From Rhizopus arrhizus (lineage: Eukaryota; Mucoromycota; Mucoromycetes; Mucorales; Rhizopodaceae), in NCBI GenBank assembly GCA_024220505.1, contig JAKZZE010000005.1, positions 456,501-520,500 of the forward strand: a stretch of DNA of 64,000 nucleotides, read 5' to 3'. Each line of letters begins with the position of its first letter. Within the stretch, counting starts at the first letter, position 1. This document shows positions 35,348-47,938 of the stretch, one piece after another. The notes under the pieces are model-generated. The model was given only the letters and a program-made list of their open reading frames with translations, ran no database searches and was not told the DNA's origin. Both the position numbers and the translations under genes were made by a program.

Positions 35348-37723
35348 TTAATTTGAATGCACATGCGATACTTGATCTAAAAGTTTTGAGTTGTCAAGAA
35401 GCCAGTTTAATAGGATGCAACCATTTGGGTTGATAGATAATAACATTGAATTTTGAATAATAGCAGAAGCAACATAAATCTATACTCATCATTAACACTC
35501 ACTTACACTTCAAGGCAACATTTACCTGTTGTTCTTTGGTAACAAGGGGACTTCCGATAATGGTTCTTATTGAACGAGATCCAAATCTTCCTTGTCCAAT
35601 CACTAGGCAATTATCCACAATACCGTCAAAGATGAATTGATTTCTTGGATAGCCCATACGGAGACATCGTTGAACGACATAGTTGCCAAATGAATCCAGC
35701 AAGAGGAGTGGAACACAAGGTGAAAGGTGGCTGCAGATCAATTCAACCTATACACAAACATCAGTCTTTTGGTCGGATGACTGCTTGTCTTTCTTAAACC
35801 TGTTCTTCTGTATGCGCTAAATCTATAATCTTTTGTGCGGCCCAAGTTCCATTTTTATGTATTCCGATAGAAGCTAAATAAGGTGCTATGATCTGCAGCA
35901 AAAGCAATTTTGTATCTTCACTACAATATTCAAAAATTTTTTGTACAACCGTATTCCCAATGTAATCTAATCTATTTGTCAAGCTCACTCATTCCACATA
36001 TGTTCTTACTCTTACCACTGCAGAGTTCTACTATTTCCTCCATGCATTCTTGAGCAATGGATTCAATCTCGGTAAGCAAAAGGCCGTTATCTAGGCCCTT
36101 TTTAATTTCTCTTAATCGTAAAGGTCTCACTTTACGGTCTGTATTAAATTCAGGTACGGGTGGCATGGAAGCATAATATTGTACAGGCACACGTTCTACT
36201 TTACATTTAATCTTCTTTTTTTTTCAACCGTCATGTTTACTACCTTTGGCTGATTGAATAGTGTGACCTAATCGCTGCATAATCAGTTCACGTTCCAACG
36301 CTAAAAATTTGTAATGACTCTCTTCAGATCCATCATTCATCAACTGTCCCTTAATCTCCTTATTGACAGCAGAAAGGATAGCAGATAATTTGGCTGCATT
36401 TTCATGATGCTTTGATTTACCCAAGGGGGTCACATCCTCATTTTGGGGTTCCCTTGCAAATCCAACTCGGACCGTGCCCCCTCCAGGACCCAAGATTTCC
36501 TTGTTTTGAAGCATCTTGCGAGCGCGAACGGCATCCTCTTGCCGGTAAAAATTGATAAATGCACAATTCTTGTGTGAGAGGATTCGAATGGTTTCTACCG
36601 GGCCAAAGGATTCAAAAATAGGCTGTAAGACGTGTGAACTTGTATTGGTTGGGATATTACCGACCCCTTTTGGTAGGTTAGTTCAATCGCAACATCCTAC
36701 TCTCTTACTTACATAGAGCTCGAGTTGGACCTTGTACGTTCGGCGAGGCTTCATTCGTCAGGGCAACAGCCAAGTTCACATCCGCCTTTCCAAACCCTAC
36801 CTTCACTACCGATCCACCTACTTTGGATCCCAATCGGGTCTCCAAGTCCTTTTTGGCTGCCAAGGCTGACTTGACAGACTCAAAATTAATAAAGGCGCAA
36901 TCCTTATCTGAAAGTATTCTTGCACTTTCAATATGTCCATAAGAAGAAAACATTTGAAATAAATCCGATACTTTAATAGATGGACTGATATTGCCAAGCC
37001 AAAGTGCCCGAGATGGTGTTTGCTGCGTTGAACTATCATGATCATCATCCTCATCTTTCTTCTTTTCCTGTACCAAACATTTTACTTTTTTCTGTTTGCT
37101 ACACATCATACACACTTACCAACTCTTCTTCTTTTATCTTTTGAGAATACAAAGAAGAAGAATCTGTTTTAATCGATCCTTCTTTATTTGTATTTTCAAA
37201 TGGTTGTAGATAATCAAAGTCAAAAGGAGAAAATTGCGGTTGCGATAGCTCTGCCATGCCTAAACTGGAGGCTCTTGGTCTCACCACTTGTTCAAATGGC
37301 TTAAAAGGATCAGAGACGGTATAGGACCTGTTACGTGTGACTGATTCAAAATAGTGTCGGGTCAGTGTGGATGATAGACTGCTGTTGTCGTCAGTCAAAC
37401 CAAGCGAGGCAAGTGTACTCGTTAAGGAATTGGGATGGTCGTCCACCTCTAATGAGCTATTATAAACCTCAAATGGACTTGAGGTGGGCATCGTGCCAGC
37501 TCGAGGACGACGTCGATGAAACGTGTTTTCTGTTAAAGGAGTGTAGCGTAAATATGAGTTGGTCGTATTATGATTTTTAGAAAAGGCATATTCCGGCACT
37601 TGAAGTTCAGTCTCTGTAACACTTTTAAAATGTTAAAATATGTATTTAGATATATAAAACGTACTTTTTTAGTTCTTCATCATTGATGTCTTTAGAGGTA
37701 TTCACTGGCCATACAAATTCCAT
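35348..37723 (-). CDS. RNA-binding PUF protein with two RRMs (Jsn1/Puf2-like)
   Basis: Start at 37723 (MEFVWPVNTSKD). A Ser-rich N-terminus is followed by RRM1 (ALWLGNISPSIKVSDLFQMFSSYG, CAFINFE) and RRM2 (VGNIPTNTSSHVLQPIFESFG, CAFINFYRQEDAVRA), a linker, then Pumilio repeats (DYIGNTVVQKIFEYCS, NGTWAAQKIIDLA, DSFGNYVVQRCLRMG, GRFGSRSIRTII). The last exon, 35348-35479, after a 46-nt intron (35480-35525), adds SAIIQNSMLLSINPNG and LLNWLLDN and stops. The arrangement fits yeast Jsn1/Puf2 and its relatives, which bind mRNAs for membrane-associated proteins. Compared with that family, the C-terminal repeat(s) seem to be missing. Convergent with RPS12: the stop codons are only 95 bp apart. Confidence 0.82.
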
Positions 37724-38283
37724 ATTTTTATTAAAAAAGAAAGAAGAAAAAAAAAAGAAAAAGAAAAAGAAAAAATAGCATTTTTATTTACTTTTCATGT
37801 ATTTATTATCGCATTATTTTTAGGGGCGTTAAAGCATTATTTGCTATTTTTTTTTTATGGCGCTCGGCCAATGTTAATTAGACAATTACTTTATTTAGTA
37901 AATTAGTACCAAGCTTTTTTCTACTTTTTTTTTTCTTACTTTTCACATACAACCCCACTTGTATAAAAATAATGTATATTTTCTTTATAACAAAGATTGA
38001 ACCCTGTAACTTTTTTTTTTTGCTTACATAAAAAGGAGAAAGGGGGAGGGTAAAAGCAGAGGGCGGTTTTTTCTTTTTCCGACAAAAAGATTGAAATTGT
38101 AAATGACATAATTACCAGATTTTGGTGACGATTCACACAGTTGCCGGAATAGAGATGGTAAAGGCTTTTTCATGCCACGCTTAATTTTCAGCTTAATACA
38201 CAATAAAAAAAAAGCTTTAAGTCGTATTTCTTTAGATCTTTGAATCGACTTGGCTATTATATCTTGTTTCTATTTGGAAAAGA
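37724..38283. other. Upstream region of the PUF gene
   Basis: A-rich and T-rich low-complexity sequence bordering a DIRS relic. No gene supported. Confidence 0.4.
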
Positions 38284-40150
38284 TTAATAAAGAAATCCAA
38301 TTAAAAGTATAATGGCGGGCAACCATCTCATCTTCACCTTCCACTCCGGTGTGATTGGAAGGCATACGTGTCCCAATCTTTGTTGCCTCCGTTTCAGGTT
38401 CCGATGAGGTGGCACTGTTCTCCGGTTGCAGAAAAAGAATATTGTTGATAGATTAACCTTTCTGAAATTTATTAAATGGATTGAAGTAGTGTTTCTTGAA
38501 GCTACCTGATTTGTTTGACCAATTGCATGATTCTTCACTTGATCAATATTATATCCATACATTACTGCCCATGTGCCTATCGCTGCTCTAAGTGAATGTG
38601 CTCTATGAATACTTGTGTCAATACTTGCTTCTTGAATCACTTCTTGTATTCGGGATGTAACAATGGCTGGTTTTACTGATTTGACTTGGTCTTCTTTCTC
38701 TACTTCTGCCATAAATAACCTATGGTCCTTTGGAAGATTTACTCGTATTTTTGTGGAACGATCAATAAGGTTTTGAAGTGTCCTCGCATGACAATTAACG
38801 TTCTCTATTTGCCTGCTTTCTATTAGCCCTCTTTCAGTTCTTTTGATATCAAGGAGGCTTCAAATAGTTGGCCTTTGTCTGATCATGTAATATCCGAATC
38901 TTGATATTGTAAACATTCCAAATCTGAACGAGATCTCATCATGGTCACAATGTCAATGCAAATAACTGTTTTCTTTTGTAGTCTTGCTAGATCCAATTCT
39001 TTGTTCTGATCCCCCACTTCTTATATGTGTGATAATTTTTTGTATGTCCTAATTTTGTTGCTTTTCAACTCTGGGAATACTCACTTTTGACTTACGTTTG
39101 GCTTAAGAGAATAGCATTATTAGAAGATCTTTCTGCAATAAATCGTCTCCTTTCATGAATAATATTATACACTGAAGCAATTGTTGACAAATTTACATTT
39201 AAAGTAGGTGTGAGTAAGTGGCTGTGCGCATTTAGAGACCAATAAACTGCATTTGGATTATACCCTTAAAGGTTAAAGCCATTTTGTCTACGTCAATTTG
39301 TCCAAATTTACCATCCATGGCAATAGCCTTTGCACGTCTTTGTCCTAGTCGACTGGGATAAATAATCTATATCTTGAGTAGTCAGTCCTTCTTGAATACA
39401 CTTTTTGAAAATAACATCCATGCGATCAATTTGTATTTATGATCAAGATACATTACTATTGTTCAAAGGAGGATCCATCAATATTGGGCCGGCCATAATG
39501 ATGTAATCAAATTACTCCCTTGACTCGGTCTTTCAGAATCTTCTTCAACACCTTTATAATTAGCTTCTATTGCGGGTTCTAATGCTACTTGTGCTTTTGG
39601 GCTGGGGAATAGACACCAAAGCTTCTTTAATTTCTTGTAGTGTCTCCCTACAAATGCGTCTATCTGCAACTTCTGAGGACTCCACCGGTGTTGGAGAAAT
39701 TAAAGCTATTTCTTTGGTAAGGACCATTTGTATAGGATATCTTCCTTCAATGGAGATGGTCTGCTTCTACGTTTTATATTCCCGGAATGTGGTTGCAAAG
39801 CACTTCTACATTTGACATGTTGCATACGTCCTGAACTTGTATCCTTGTGGAGTAAAGAACTTCTAACGATGTTCCACCGGCTTTGTCCAAGTACTTCAGG
39901 ACTGTTTGATTGTCCGAATAAATCTTTAGAATTAAGTTTCTGTATTCATGTGTAGTTGAACAACGAATAATATCGCTTTTAACTCCCTGACGTTGATGTT
40001 ATCTTTCTTTTTGCTATTTGTCCAGTAGCCTGCAGTTTCTAGCGACTTCGAGATCACTCCCCAGCCTGCATCGGGACGCATTGACATAAATGTTGATGTC
40101 TGGGCTTTGTTACTTGTATCGTATTGGGAGGCCATTCTTGATAGGTGCAT
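38284..40150 (-). mobile_element. Decayed DIRS retrotransposon
   Basis: At the 3' side, 38712-38284 encodes a tyrosine recombinase end (RAHSLRAAIGTWAVMYGYNIDQVKNH), comparable to HSLRSATSTKAVMLGASINQ of the 1.4-kb element. At the 5' side, 40150-39932 encodes an RNase H-like piece (MRPDAGWGVISKSLETAGYW, NINVRELKAILFVVQLH). Between them are frame-broken pieces of the RNase H-recombinase linker (39478-39900). Many stops and frame changes show an old, inactive copy. The gag and RT parts upstream are gone or replaced by a LINE fragment. Confidence 0.65.
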
Positions 40151-40254
40151 TGCTCACCCACCATGTCAACTTTTGATTTTGTTGATGAAATGAGATAGTA
40201 AACTGATTCTTATTGACAACTCACTAAATCTTAATACGAAACATTTCGCAAATA

Positions 40255-40866
40255 ATGCACACCTCCATCCATTGGTTCAAAGGTTCATTTGCTCTTTCTA
40301 AAGACGGTTGGCATCAATTCTGGAATTCTCCTCTTTTCCATTTTTACCAGAACGTCTGGTACTGTCTACTTCACGACAAACTCCCTACCAGGTCCACCTT
40401 TTCATCGACTGCCTCTATCTATCTTTCCTTCACCCATTTGCTTAACCTGCCCTAACCAACAAGAAACTTTGGAGCGCTTTCTCTCTCTGTGCCCGCCAAA
40501 ACTGTTTGCTTGGCAACACATTTGAAACGAGTGCTTTCCAACTCAATACTTGTCCTCTTTTGCCGTCACTCATGCATCATTCCGGCTGAAGTTCCTGATG
40601 TTTCGTCGGTTACAGCCATTGATGATACTTTGCGCTCAACTCTGATAACATTCCTATTTGCACACCTGCCGTTCTTCTCAATTCTCAAAAGTTTATACTG
40701 CAACCACATCAAGAAAGTTTCATACAAAATGACTGCTCGCCTAGTGCACTTCTACACTGGTTGTTGGATTAGCTCTGGCTCAAACTTTTATATTTTATTC
40801 AACTCATTTTTTCATCTGCAACATATAAAATCCAAAAAGAAGAGGCATTTTACACTAAAAAACTAA
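40255..40866 (+). mobile_element. LINE (non-LTR retrotransposon) C-terminal relic
   Basis: Plus-strand frames read FWNSPLFHFYQNVWYCLLHDKLPTRS, then after a frame change LTCPNQQETLERFLSLCPPK and AWQHILKRVLS. This is the C-terminal domain of a LINE reverse transcriptase polyprotein, with the CX2C-H-C-type finger. Frame shifts and missing upstream RT show a 5'-truncated dead copy. An A run (about 24) at 40940-40963 could be the remains of its poly-A tail. Confidence 0.6.
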
Positions 40867-40982
40867 AAAAAACCCAAAAACAAACCTTGTGTTTTAAACT
40901 TGATCGTCATATTAACAAACTTGAGCTTCAGCTCCTTTACAAAAAAAAAAAAAAAAAAAAAAATGCTGCTGAGAAACTAATA

Positions 40983-41881
40983 TTATAAATCGATACTTAG
41001 AAATTCAGTTGGTTCGAGGTGAAATGTATCCCAAAATTCAGTTGAATCAAGTCTAGGCTGAACTGATTTTCGTGCCACGATCTCTTCAAGTGATCCTTTT
41101 CCTAACGTCTGACGGCACGTCTCATCCTCAATCGCCAACCGTCTCGCTATCTCAACCTGTTCTTGACTACCCCACGTCAAGAAGAGTTGAATCCAGTCAT
41201 AACACGTCTTGTCTGTGACAAGCCATCTTTCACCTGGCTGAAAGTTTTGACGAACAGCTAGAATAGCACGTGCTACATCTTTACCATGAATCAAGTGAAG
41301 TGGACGGTTCAGCAGCTTGTTTCGAATGGCTTCCGTACTTGGAAAGCGAGGAACCCAATTTCTTGGTTGTCTTGTTAAAAAAAAAAATTGAATAAATCTT
41401 TCCCGTTAAACTATGCATGCATGTACCTTTGATTACCCCAAAGACCAGCAAGATGCAGAACAGAACCACCACGCTGAATGATTATATCTTCTGCTCCCAT
41501 ACGTCCTGTATCTTTTGATCTATCCAAAGGTGTATGTCTGTTGGCTGGATTATCCACATATGGACGTGTAGAGGAAAGTAAAATCCAGTTGGAAGGCTGG
41601 CCGTGCTTTTGCTGATAGGCATCTATTAAATGAGTCATACATTCAGGTTGCATCACTGGAAAGGTGACAAGGACAGTATCGGCATAAGGAAGAGAGGTAA
41701 CATTAAGCTGGGCGCAGTTGTCAGAAGGCAATGTCCATTGAATCGTGCCATTTCTACCATCGCGAGTGGTTGCTGCATAATTAAGTTGAATGGAAACTAA
41801 GAGCTCAGTTAAAAATTGACCAGTCCAGCCTAAGCCCAAGATAAGTATAGGTAAAGCAGTTGATATTACAGTTTGCTCCAT
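40983..41881 (-). CDS. NAD(P)-binding SDR-type protein (YeeZ-like)
   Basis: Exons 41427-41881 and 40983-41370 join to 280 residues. The N-terminus PILILGLGWTGQFLTELL is a glycine-rich dinucleotide-binding loop of a Rossmann fold; the short strand WILLSSTRPYV then TPLDRSKDTGRMGAEDIII follows the layout of atypical extended SDRs such as bacterial YeeZ. HLIHGKDVARAILAV is a typical late SDR motif. The usual YxxxK catalytic pair is not clear, as in many atypical SDRs. The substrate is unknown. Surrounded by transposon relics on both sides, yet the frame is intact. Confidence 0.75.
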
Positions 41882-41984
41882 GTTTATACAGTCTTTTCTA
41901 AATAAATGAGAAAACTTTTTTTTTAAAACGGTTTTTATTTATTGCTCCGCATTGCCCAAAAAATTGATTTTGGCACCTGTCCTA

Positions 41985-42260
41985 AAGCTAGCAAATCCTC
42001 AGGAAACAAGTTTTGACATGCCTTAATTCCTCATCCAGCAGGAGCCATTATGTAATGGCTTTATCATCCAAAACCACTTACACGCACCCATCTGCTCAAT
42101 TATATCACAGATGAAGGGTGCATGCTTTGTGGTGCAAGCGAAATGGATTTACACCTCTTGTGGTCCTACTCTGTCAATGTTCATGTAAGATACATTGGCT
42201 CATGAGCTTCTTGAGCAGTCTTTGATATTTTCTTTTGATTACAAATCTCGGCTACCTCAA
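41985..42260 (+). mobile_element. Second LINE C-terminal relic
   Basis: Plus-strand translation with stops includes THLLNYITDEGCMLCGASE and DLHLLWSYS, fitting the CX2C...H finger region of a LINE polyprotein. Short and broken; a T run follows at 42438-42460. Confidence 0.4.
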
Positions 42261-43128
42261 ACAGTAGCCAAAATGCCACCGCCAAAACTTATCAAAGAAC
42301 GGTATTTTAAACAGCAAAGATAGAATCGCTCTTGGTCTCTTCATCGATGACTCCAATAACAAACACAACAAAATAGGAAGTCTAAAACAGTGAAAATAAT
42401 AGTGGGTCAAAAGGAGTTTTTATCAAGCTCAAGGCTTTTTTTTTTTTTTTTTTTTTTTTTTGCAAGAGCCTTTGATCTAATCACCAATGCTAGAACACGC
42501 TTTATACAAGTACTTTATCAACTCAAACAGAAGATGCAAGTATATAATTTTGTCTTTAATTAATTTAATCCATACAGGGACTGGCATTTTATAATCGTAT
42601 GTTTCAACAGAACACAGTTATTAAATGCAATCGATATCAAGGGTGGTGTGTCCCTTGAAGTGATCTTGGACAGTGGACTTTTTAAGCAAGTATAGGTATT
42701 TTTGTATCTTGAATAGTCATCCAAGAAGTGAAGAACTGTCATCAATTGATGAGTTATATATAGCCTCAAAAAAGTTTGATGCAATTTTGTTTAAAAATAG
42801 GTGACACGGAAACGAGGGATTTGGCAGACGCCTGCCTTTGATTCCGAAAATGTTTTTTGTCACACACACACATATATATATTACTCTTTAACCTCACATT
42901 ATCTTTAAAAGAACCTACTACACGTTTCATAAAGTAAGAACAAGATTGTATAAATAATCAAGTAAAGTTCTAAAAAGAGCTCATCACCGTCTTTTCTCTA
43001 TTTAGCACTTTATTAAACTAAGGGATTAAATGACATATTCAATTTCCGCATTCAATTTACATAAAACTCGGATTTCATCAAACGCCCCCTTCTTCTTTTT
43101 TTTTTTTTTCTTTCTTAATCAATAACAA
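42261..43128. other. Spacer before the CCDC6-like gene
   Basis: Poly-T at about 42438-42460; unassigned sequence with weak coding-like pieces around 42470-42650 that I could not identify. Confidence 0.3.
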
Positions 43129-44715
43129 ATGAGTGAATTACAATCTAAGAGCAGTGATATTGAGGTATTCAGATATAATAAAAAGTGCTTGTATTTTTAT
43201 GCTTAATCCTTTGTATGTAGGATAACAAACTTTTAACTGAAATAAAAGAAAACGAGAAACAACTTACAAAGTCACTTCGTGAACAGCTAGAACAAGTATA
43301 TAAAATTATACAAAAAAAGTTATTCTCATTAAAAAAAAAAATAGGTTCGTAAAGATAAAGCAGTTCTTGAACAAGATTTGCAAACACGTACAAAAGCATA
43401 TGAAATAAAATTAGGAAGTGTAAAAAGGTAATGATAAAAGATATATTTGTATTTTATTTACTCATGTATTCTATAGTTCTGATGAATTGGAAAAATTAAT
43501 GAATATTCAAGATTTAAATCAATTGAAATCAGAAGCAAAAGGATTACTTGAAAGATCAGTTGATCAAGAAAATCGATTAAAAAAGTTAGAATTTGAATTA
43601 GAAGTTGAAAAGGGACATGTTAAGATATTAAAGCATGATAACAAAGCTTTAAAGCAAATAGCTGTTGAAATGGTAATCATCCGAATAGAAATAACAGAAT
43701 ACTCAAAGGATAAATAGAATGCAGTAGCAGAACAAGAAGAAGAATATATTTCAAACAAGTTATTAAAACGTATCAGTGGACTTAAAAAGGAAAAGAGTGA
43801 GTTACTTTTACAAGTTGAACAAGAAGAAGAATACATGACAAATATGCTTCAAAAGAAGCTAAATCAACTTCAGCGTGAAAAGATTGATATGGAAAACTCT
43901 TTGGAACAAGAGCAGGAATATATTGTAAACAAGTTACAAAAGCAATTGGATTCATTGAGAGCACAACAATCCAATTCCTACGAGAGTAATACCCTTTCTC
44001 CTGTGATGTAAATAGGATTACAAGATTTAAATTTTAAATATTTAATTTATTTCATAGTTCAAAGAAGCCTTCTAAAGAGGCTATTGATATACAATCGAGT
44101 ACAGCAGAAACTTTATTATCTGAGATAGCCATCTTGAAAAACAAGACAATCGAAATGGAAAAAGAGTGTAAGGATGAAGAAACTAAGATGAGAATGAATG
44201 CTTACTTTATGCTCTAGTTCTCATTAAATTACAACAATGTAATAAATATAAGGGTGAATTGATTCAACTTCGCAAACAAGCTGGATTACCAACAGATGAT
44301 ATTCCCTTGGATGAAGGGTAAACATGTATAATAAAGAATGAATCATGTATTAACTCTTGAATAGAATCCCTAATGTCTTTAAAACTGTGCCTCCCTCACC
44401 TAATAGAGGTGGTATTGTAAGTTTATTTGGGTTTTTCTTATTCTTTTGTTGACATCATTCATTAGCTTCGTCGTTCAACCTCAAGTTCATCTCAAAGATC
44501 ACTGGCATCTGAAAAGAATAATAATATACCGCCTTTACAACTTGATGCAAATGATGCCCCTTTAAGATCAAGTAAGTTTTTTTTTTTTTTCTTTATCAGC
44601 TTTTCTTTACTAATTCATCTGCTTAAAAAAAAAAAAAGGATCAAATAGTGCATCTTCTAGAAAGGAGAATAAAAAAGCGCAAGGAACATTATTAAGTTTG
44701 GCCAATCAGCATTAA
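43129..44715 (+). CDS. Coiled-coil protein of the CCDC6 family
   Basis: Ten exons (43129-43164, 43221-43295, 43345-43427, 43477-43672, 43718-44007, 44058-44167, 44218-44317, 44365-44413, 44466-44571, 44639-44715) join in phase to 373 residues. Nearly all of the first 300 residues are predicted coiled coil. The repeated EQEEEYMTNMLQKKLNQLQREK / LEQEQEYIVNKLQKQLDSL segment is the signature of CCDC6/DUF2046, where EEEY-type blocks recur. The C-terminus is Ser-rich (RRSTSSSSQRSLAS). In animals CCDC6 is a DNA-damage-linked scaffold; the fungal role is unknown. An apparent frameshift at 44.2 kb is removed by a normal 50-nt intron (44168-44217). Confidence 0.8.
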
Positions 44716-45838
44716 TAAAAAAAAACTTATAAGACATGTCTTTGTTGTATTTGTCCATAAAACCTTTAATCGATTAGACGGGTAAGGTTTGGATGAATGT
44801 TATGATATGTCTATTTGTATATGAAATATGTTTATTGTATTTCTTCAATTTATATCTTTTTCTTTTTTGCAATACACTTTAATCTTAGAGAAAACAGGAG
44901 TGAGATCAGTCATCGAGGGTACTTGGTTAATAAGAAAAAGGATAAGAGTTAATATAGACTGATGAGCTTATGAATTTGTAGGGAATAAAAAGAGCCAATG
45001 ATCCATCCATCCAAAACTTTAGACTGATTTGCAAATAGAGAGAGAGAGAGAGGATTAAAATTAATTTTGGTCATCACAGGAACTCACAGACTTCTTTAAA
45101 CTTTGATTCTCTTCTTGTAAAGATCAAAATCTTGTTTTATTTACGCAGCAAGTCATATTATCTCATTTAATCTCTTTTCAATGTGTTGTTACGTAGAAAT
45201 TGAAAAGAATCTTTGGAGCTTGCGACATGCACCAAAGTAGTGTGCTTGATTTATGACGAAAAGAATTTTTTGAAATCAAATCTGCATCTAAGACTAGAGG
45301 AGATAGCATTTTTTATATTTACTAGCTTTTATTTGTAAAATGAAGACTAAATCATGGTTCAAAAAAGAATATTCAGAGTCTAATTTGCTGTCTCCAATAA
45401 ATCACAATCAATATCTGTCATTTAATGAAATCAACTACTGATCAGTGCATTTTCCCTTTTCTACTGCCATAAAGTGATATGATTCATGCAGCTTCATCAA
45501 AATCAATCTAAAAAGACAGGACAAGCTATAGAGTATCGTATTATCAATTCATCCATTGTATGAATTCAAATAAACCTTTTTATTCATTTTCTTTTGGAGC
45601 TGTAATCAAACATTAACTCATCAATCATCTTTTTTTTTTTTTATTCAATCTTGTTGACTGACAAAAGGATAGAAATAAAAATCTGAATGTACGACCTTTT
45701 ATTTTAAAGTCGTCAATTCATTTAAAAAAATCTTTTTCATTTCGTCATTTTTTTTTTTTTTTTTTTTTTTTTTTTGTTTGCTTTGTTTTCTGCTTTATTT
45801 TTTTCTACTTTCTTCTTTGATGAATTCATTTAAATAAA
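44716..45838. other. Intergenic, no gene supported
   Basis: AT-rich; a GA repeat at 45036-45052 and a T run of about 26 at 45750-45775. Holds the promoter of the arrestin gene. Confidence 0.45.
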
Positions 45839-47453
45839 ATGAATTCTACTACAAACCGAGAATCGAATAATAGACTCTCTCAAGTGTTAACAGAACGAGT
45901 AACCACACGTAATCGATCCTCTTCTTCACCTCCTTTGCTTACAAAGAACGTTGGATTACAAAACCAATTATCAATTGAATTCGAAGGAAGTTCTCAAGTT
46001 ATTTTAAGACCTAATAGGATAATAAAAGGTAAATAAATAAAGATATCAACCATAGTCATGCTCATATCATCCAGGTTTTGTTTGTTTACAGTTAACAAAA
46101 CCAATTTTAGCAACACAGATTAGAATCAAGGTTAGTTGATGTGTTTATACATATTAAATAATAATAGACCATGTATAGTTTCGTGCAGAAGAAGTAGCTA
46201 CTGCAAAAGTGAGAGAATATGGCTTAGAATCAAAAATAGAACGCATTGATCAAGTGATAACAAGTTGGTTTAATGTGGAAACAAAAGTATGGGGAAAAGA
46301 ATCAAGCGGTAAAGAAGAAGAAAAGGGTTGGAAGAACAATATGATTCTTATTATTATTTAGCTTATTTAATGAGTACATGGCAAATGATTGAACCTGGAG
46401 AATATAAATATCCATTTGCATTAAAAGTAAGCCAAAAATAAATAAATAAAAAAGATAGGATAATTATTAATCAAAATAGTTTCCAAACGTTAATTTTCCG
46501 CCTTCTTCTGATGATCCACCAGGGTTTTCTATTCGTTATATTTTGTCAGCACATTTGGATGGACCGGCTTGTAATCCTGGCTTACGTTCAAAAGATTATA
46601 TCGTTCCCTATCGTCCAATCATTTCAGCTCCACCAACCAAACAATGGTCTTTTACTCAGTCCGTCGTTCAAAGCGATAAGAAATCCCCCGTTGGAAACGT
46701 TACAGCTCATGTACCACGGAGTGCATTTTGCCCTGGTAAATAAGAACAGACTGAGTAAACAAAGACTGAGTTGTAAATGTAGATGAGGATGTGGACATGA
46801 GTTTATACATTGAAAGCTTTTCGTCTGATTTAATTGTCTCTGCTATAAATTATACACTCTATAAACACAGTGATGGACAAATTCAGTTACAAAGAGGACT
46901 TGCAAGGAAAACAAAAGTTAGACAAATTCTTCAATCCACAGCGTCCGTACCAGGCAATGCCGGATCTATCCTTGTGCCTATTCAATTTCATGTACCAACA
47001 CGTCTCGTGTCACCTTCTTTTCAATCCCGTCACATTAATGTGTATTATGACATTGTGTTTACTATCCAATTCTCTAATCGAAATAGATTGAAATCGACTC
47101 TATCAGTAGACTTTATACTACCTATTGGCATTACTAATTTACCTTATAATCATCTTTTACATATTCAACATTTAACCTCTGTACAATCTTATCTTGTTTC
47201 TAAAGAATCTCCTGTCTTTTTTGATCCTGCCCTTGATGAACCACCCTCACATGCACATTTAGTACCACTTTCTACACCGCCCATCGCATCACCTCCTAGT
47301 TATTTTAGTATACAAGATCTACCTTCTCAATTTATTCAAAGAGATCGAGAAGAAAAGACGATGTTTACGAGTAGATTAATTAAGCCTGGTATGTCGCCAG
47401 AGTTGGGTGACCCAATAGTCATTGTATCTGAAAATAAGGATTATGAATGGTGA
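45839..47453 (+). CDS. Alpha-arrestin-like protein
   Basis: Exons 45839-46028, 46074-46129, 46179-46308, 46362-46426, 46480-46735 and 46783-47453 join to 455 residues. After a Ser/Thr-rich start, the first arrestin fold is visible (LSIEFEGSSQVILRPNRIIKG, YLMSTWQMIEPGEYKYPFALK, PSSDDPPGFSIRYILSAHLDG). The second fold follows (DEDVDMSLYIESFSSDLIVSAIN, GNAGSILVPIQFHVPTRL, IDVYYDIVFTIQ-like, LSVDFILPIGI). The tail has several Pro/Ser patches. Fungal alpha-arrestins recruit Rsp5-type ubiquitin ligases to membrane transporters; PPxY motifs are not obvious, though PPSY occurs in the tail (ASPPSYFS). An MFS transporter lies 6 kb away, but no link is shown. Confidence 0.82.
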
Positions 47454-47554
47454 AAAAAAAAAAAAAAGCAGTAAGAATATTTTAATCTTTAATAAATAAT
47501 GTCTAATAATAAAAATACAAAAGATATATACAAGTGTGATATTTTTAAAACATC

Positions 47555-47707
47555 ATGGATCCTATAGCTATGACTATAGCTAATGCAAATATAGGTTCAG
47601 CATTTGAATTATTTGAAGTAGATGAAGATGTATTGATGGACCGTGCATGCAAATATTTACTTGTTGAAGAAGGTGAATTGATTAAAACACCACTTGCCTT
47701 TTTTTAA
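47555..47707 (+). CDS. Possible 50-aa acidic small protein
   Basis: A short open frame, MDPIAMTIANANIGSAFELF then EVDEDVLMDRACKYLLVEEG, ending ...TPLAFF before a TAA in A-rich sequence. Codon use looks like coding sequence, and it lies 100 bp after the arrestin gene. It could be a small gene, an exon of a larger one, or chance. No domain recognised. Confidence 0.25.
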   Translation: MDPIAMTIANANIGSAFELFEVDEDVLMDRACKYLLVEEGELIKTPLAFF

Positions 47708-47874
47708 TAAAAAAAAAAAACATAAGCAAAAAAAAAAGACTGTCTCGTTTACTATTTACCTTTACAAAATAAGTTGTCATAAACAAACAAAGCATAAAAT
47801 AAGCTACACGCATCAAAATAATAGAAGAAAAAGAAAGGTTTTGAAAGAAAGAATCGAAAAGGGGGTTTCTTTTA

Positions 47875-47876
<2 letters not shown>

Positions 47877-47936
<60 letters not shown>
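47877..47936. repeat. Poly-T tract of 60 nt
   Basis: Uninterrupted T run in gene-poor DNA. Confidence 0.9.

Positions 47937-47938
<2 letters not shown>

Noticed and set aside
44168..44217. Apparent frameshift in the CCDC6-like gene
   Set aside because: A 50-nt intron from GTAAGG to CTCTAG restores the frame; all ten exons then sum to 374 codons.
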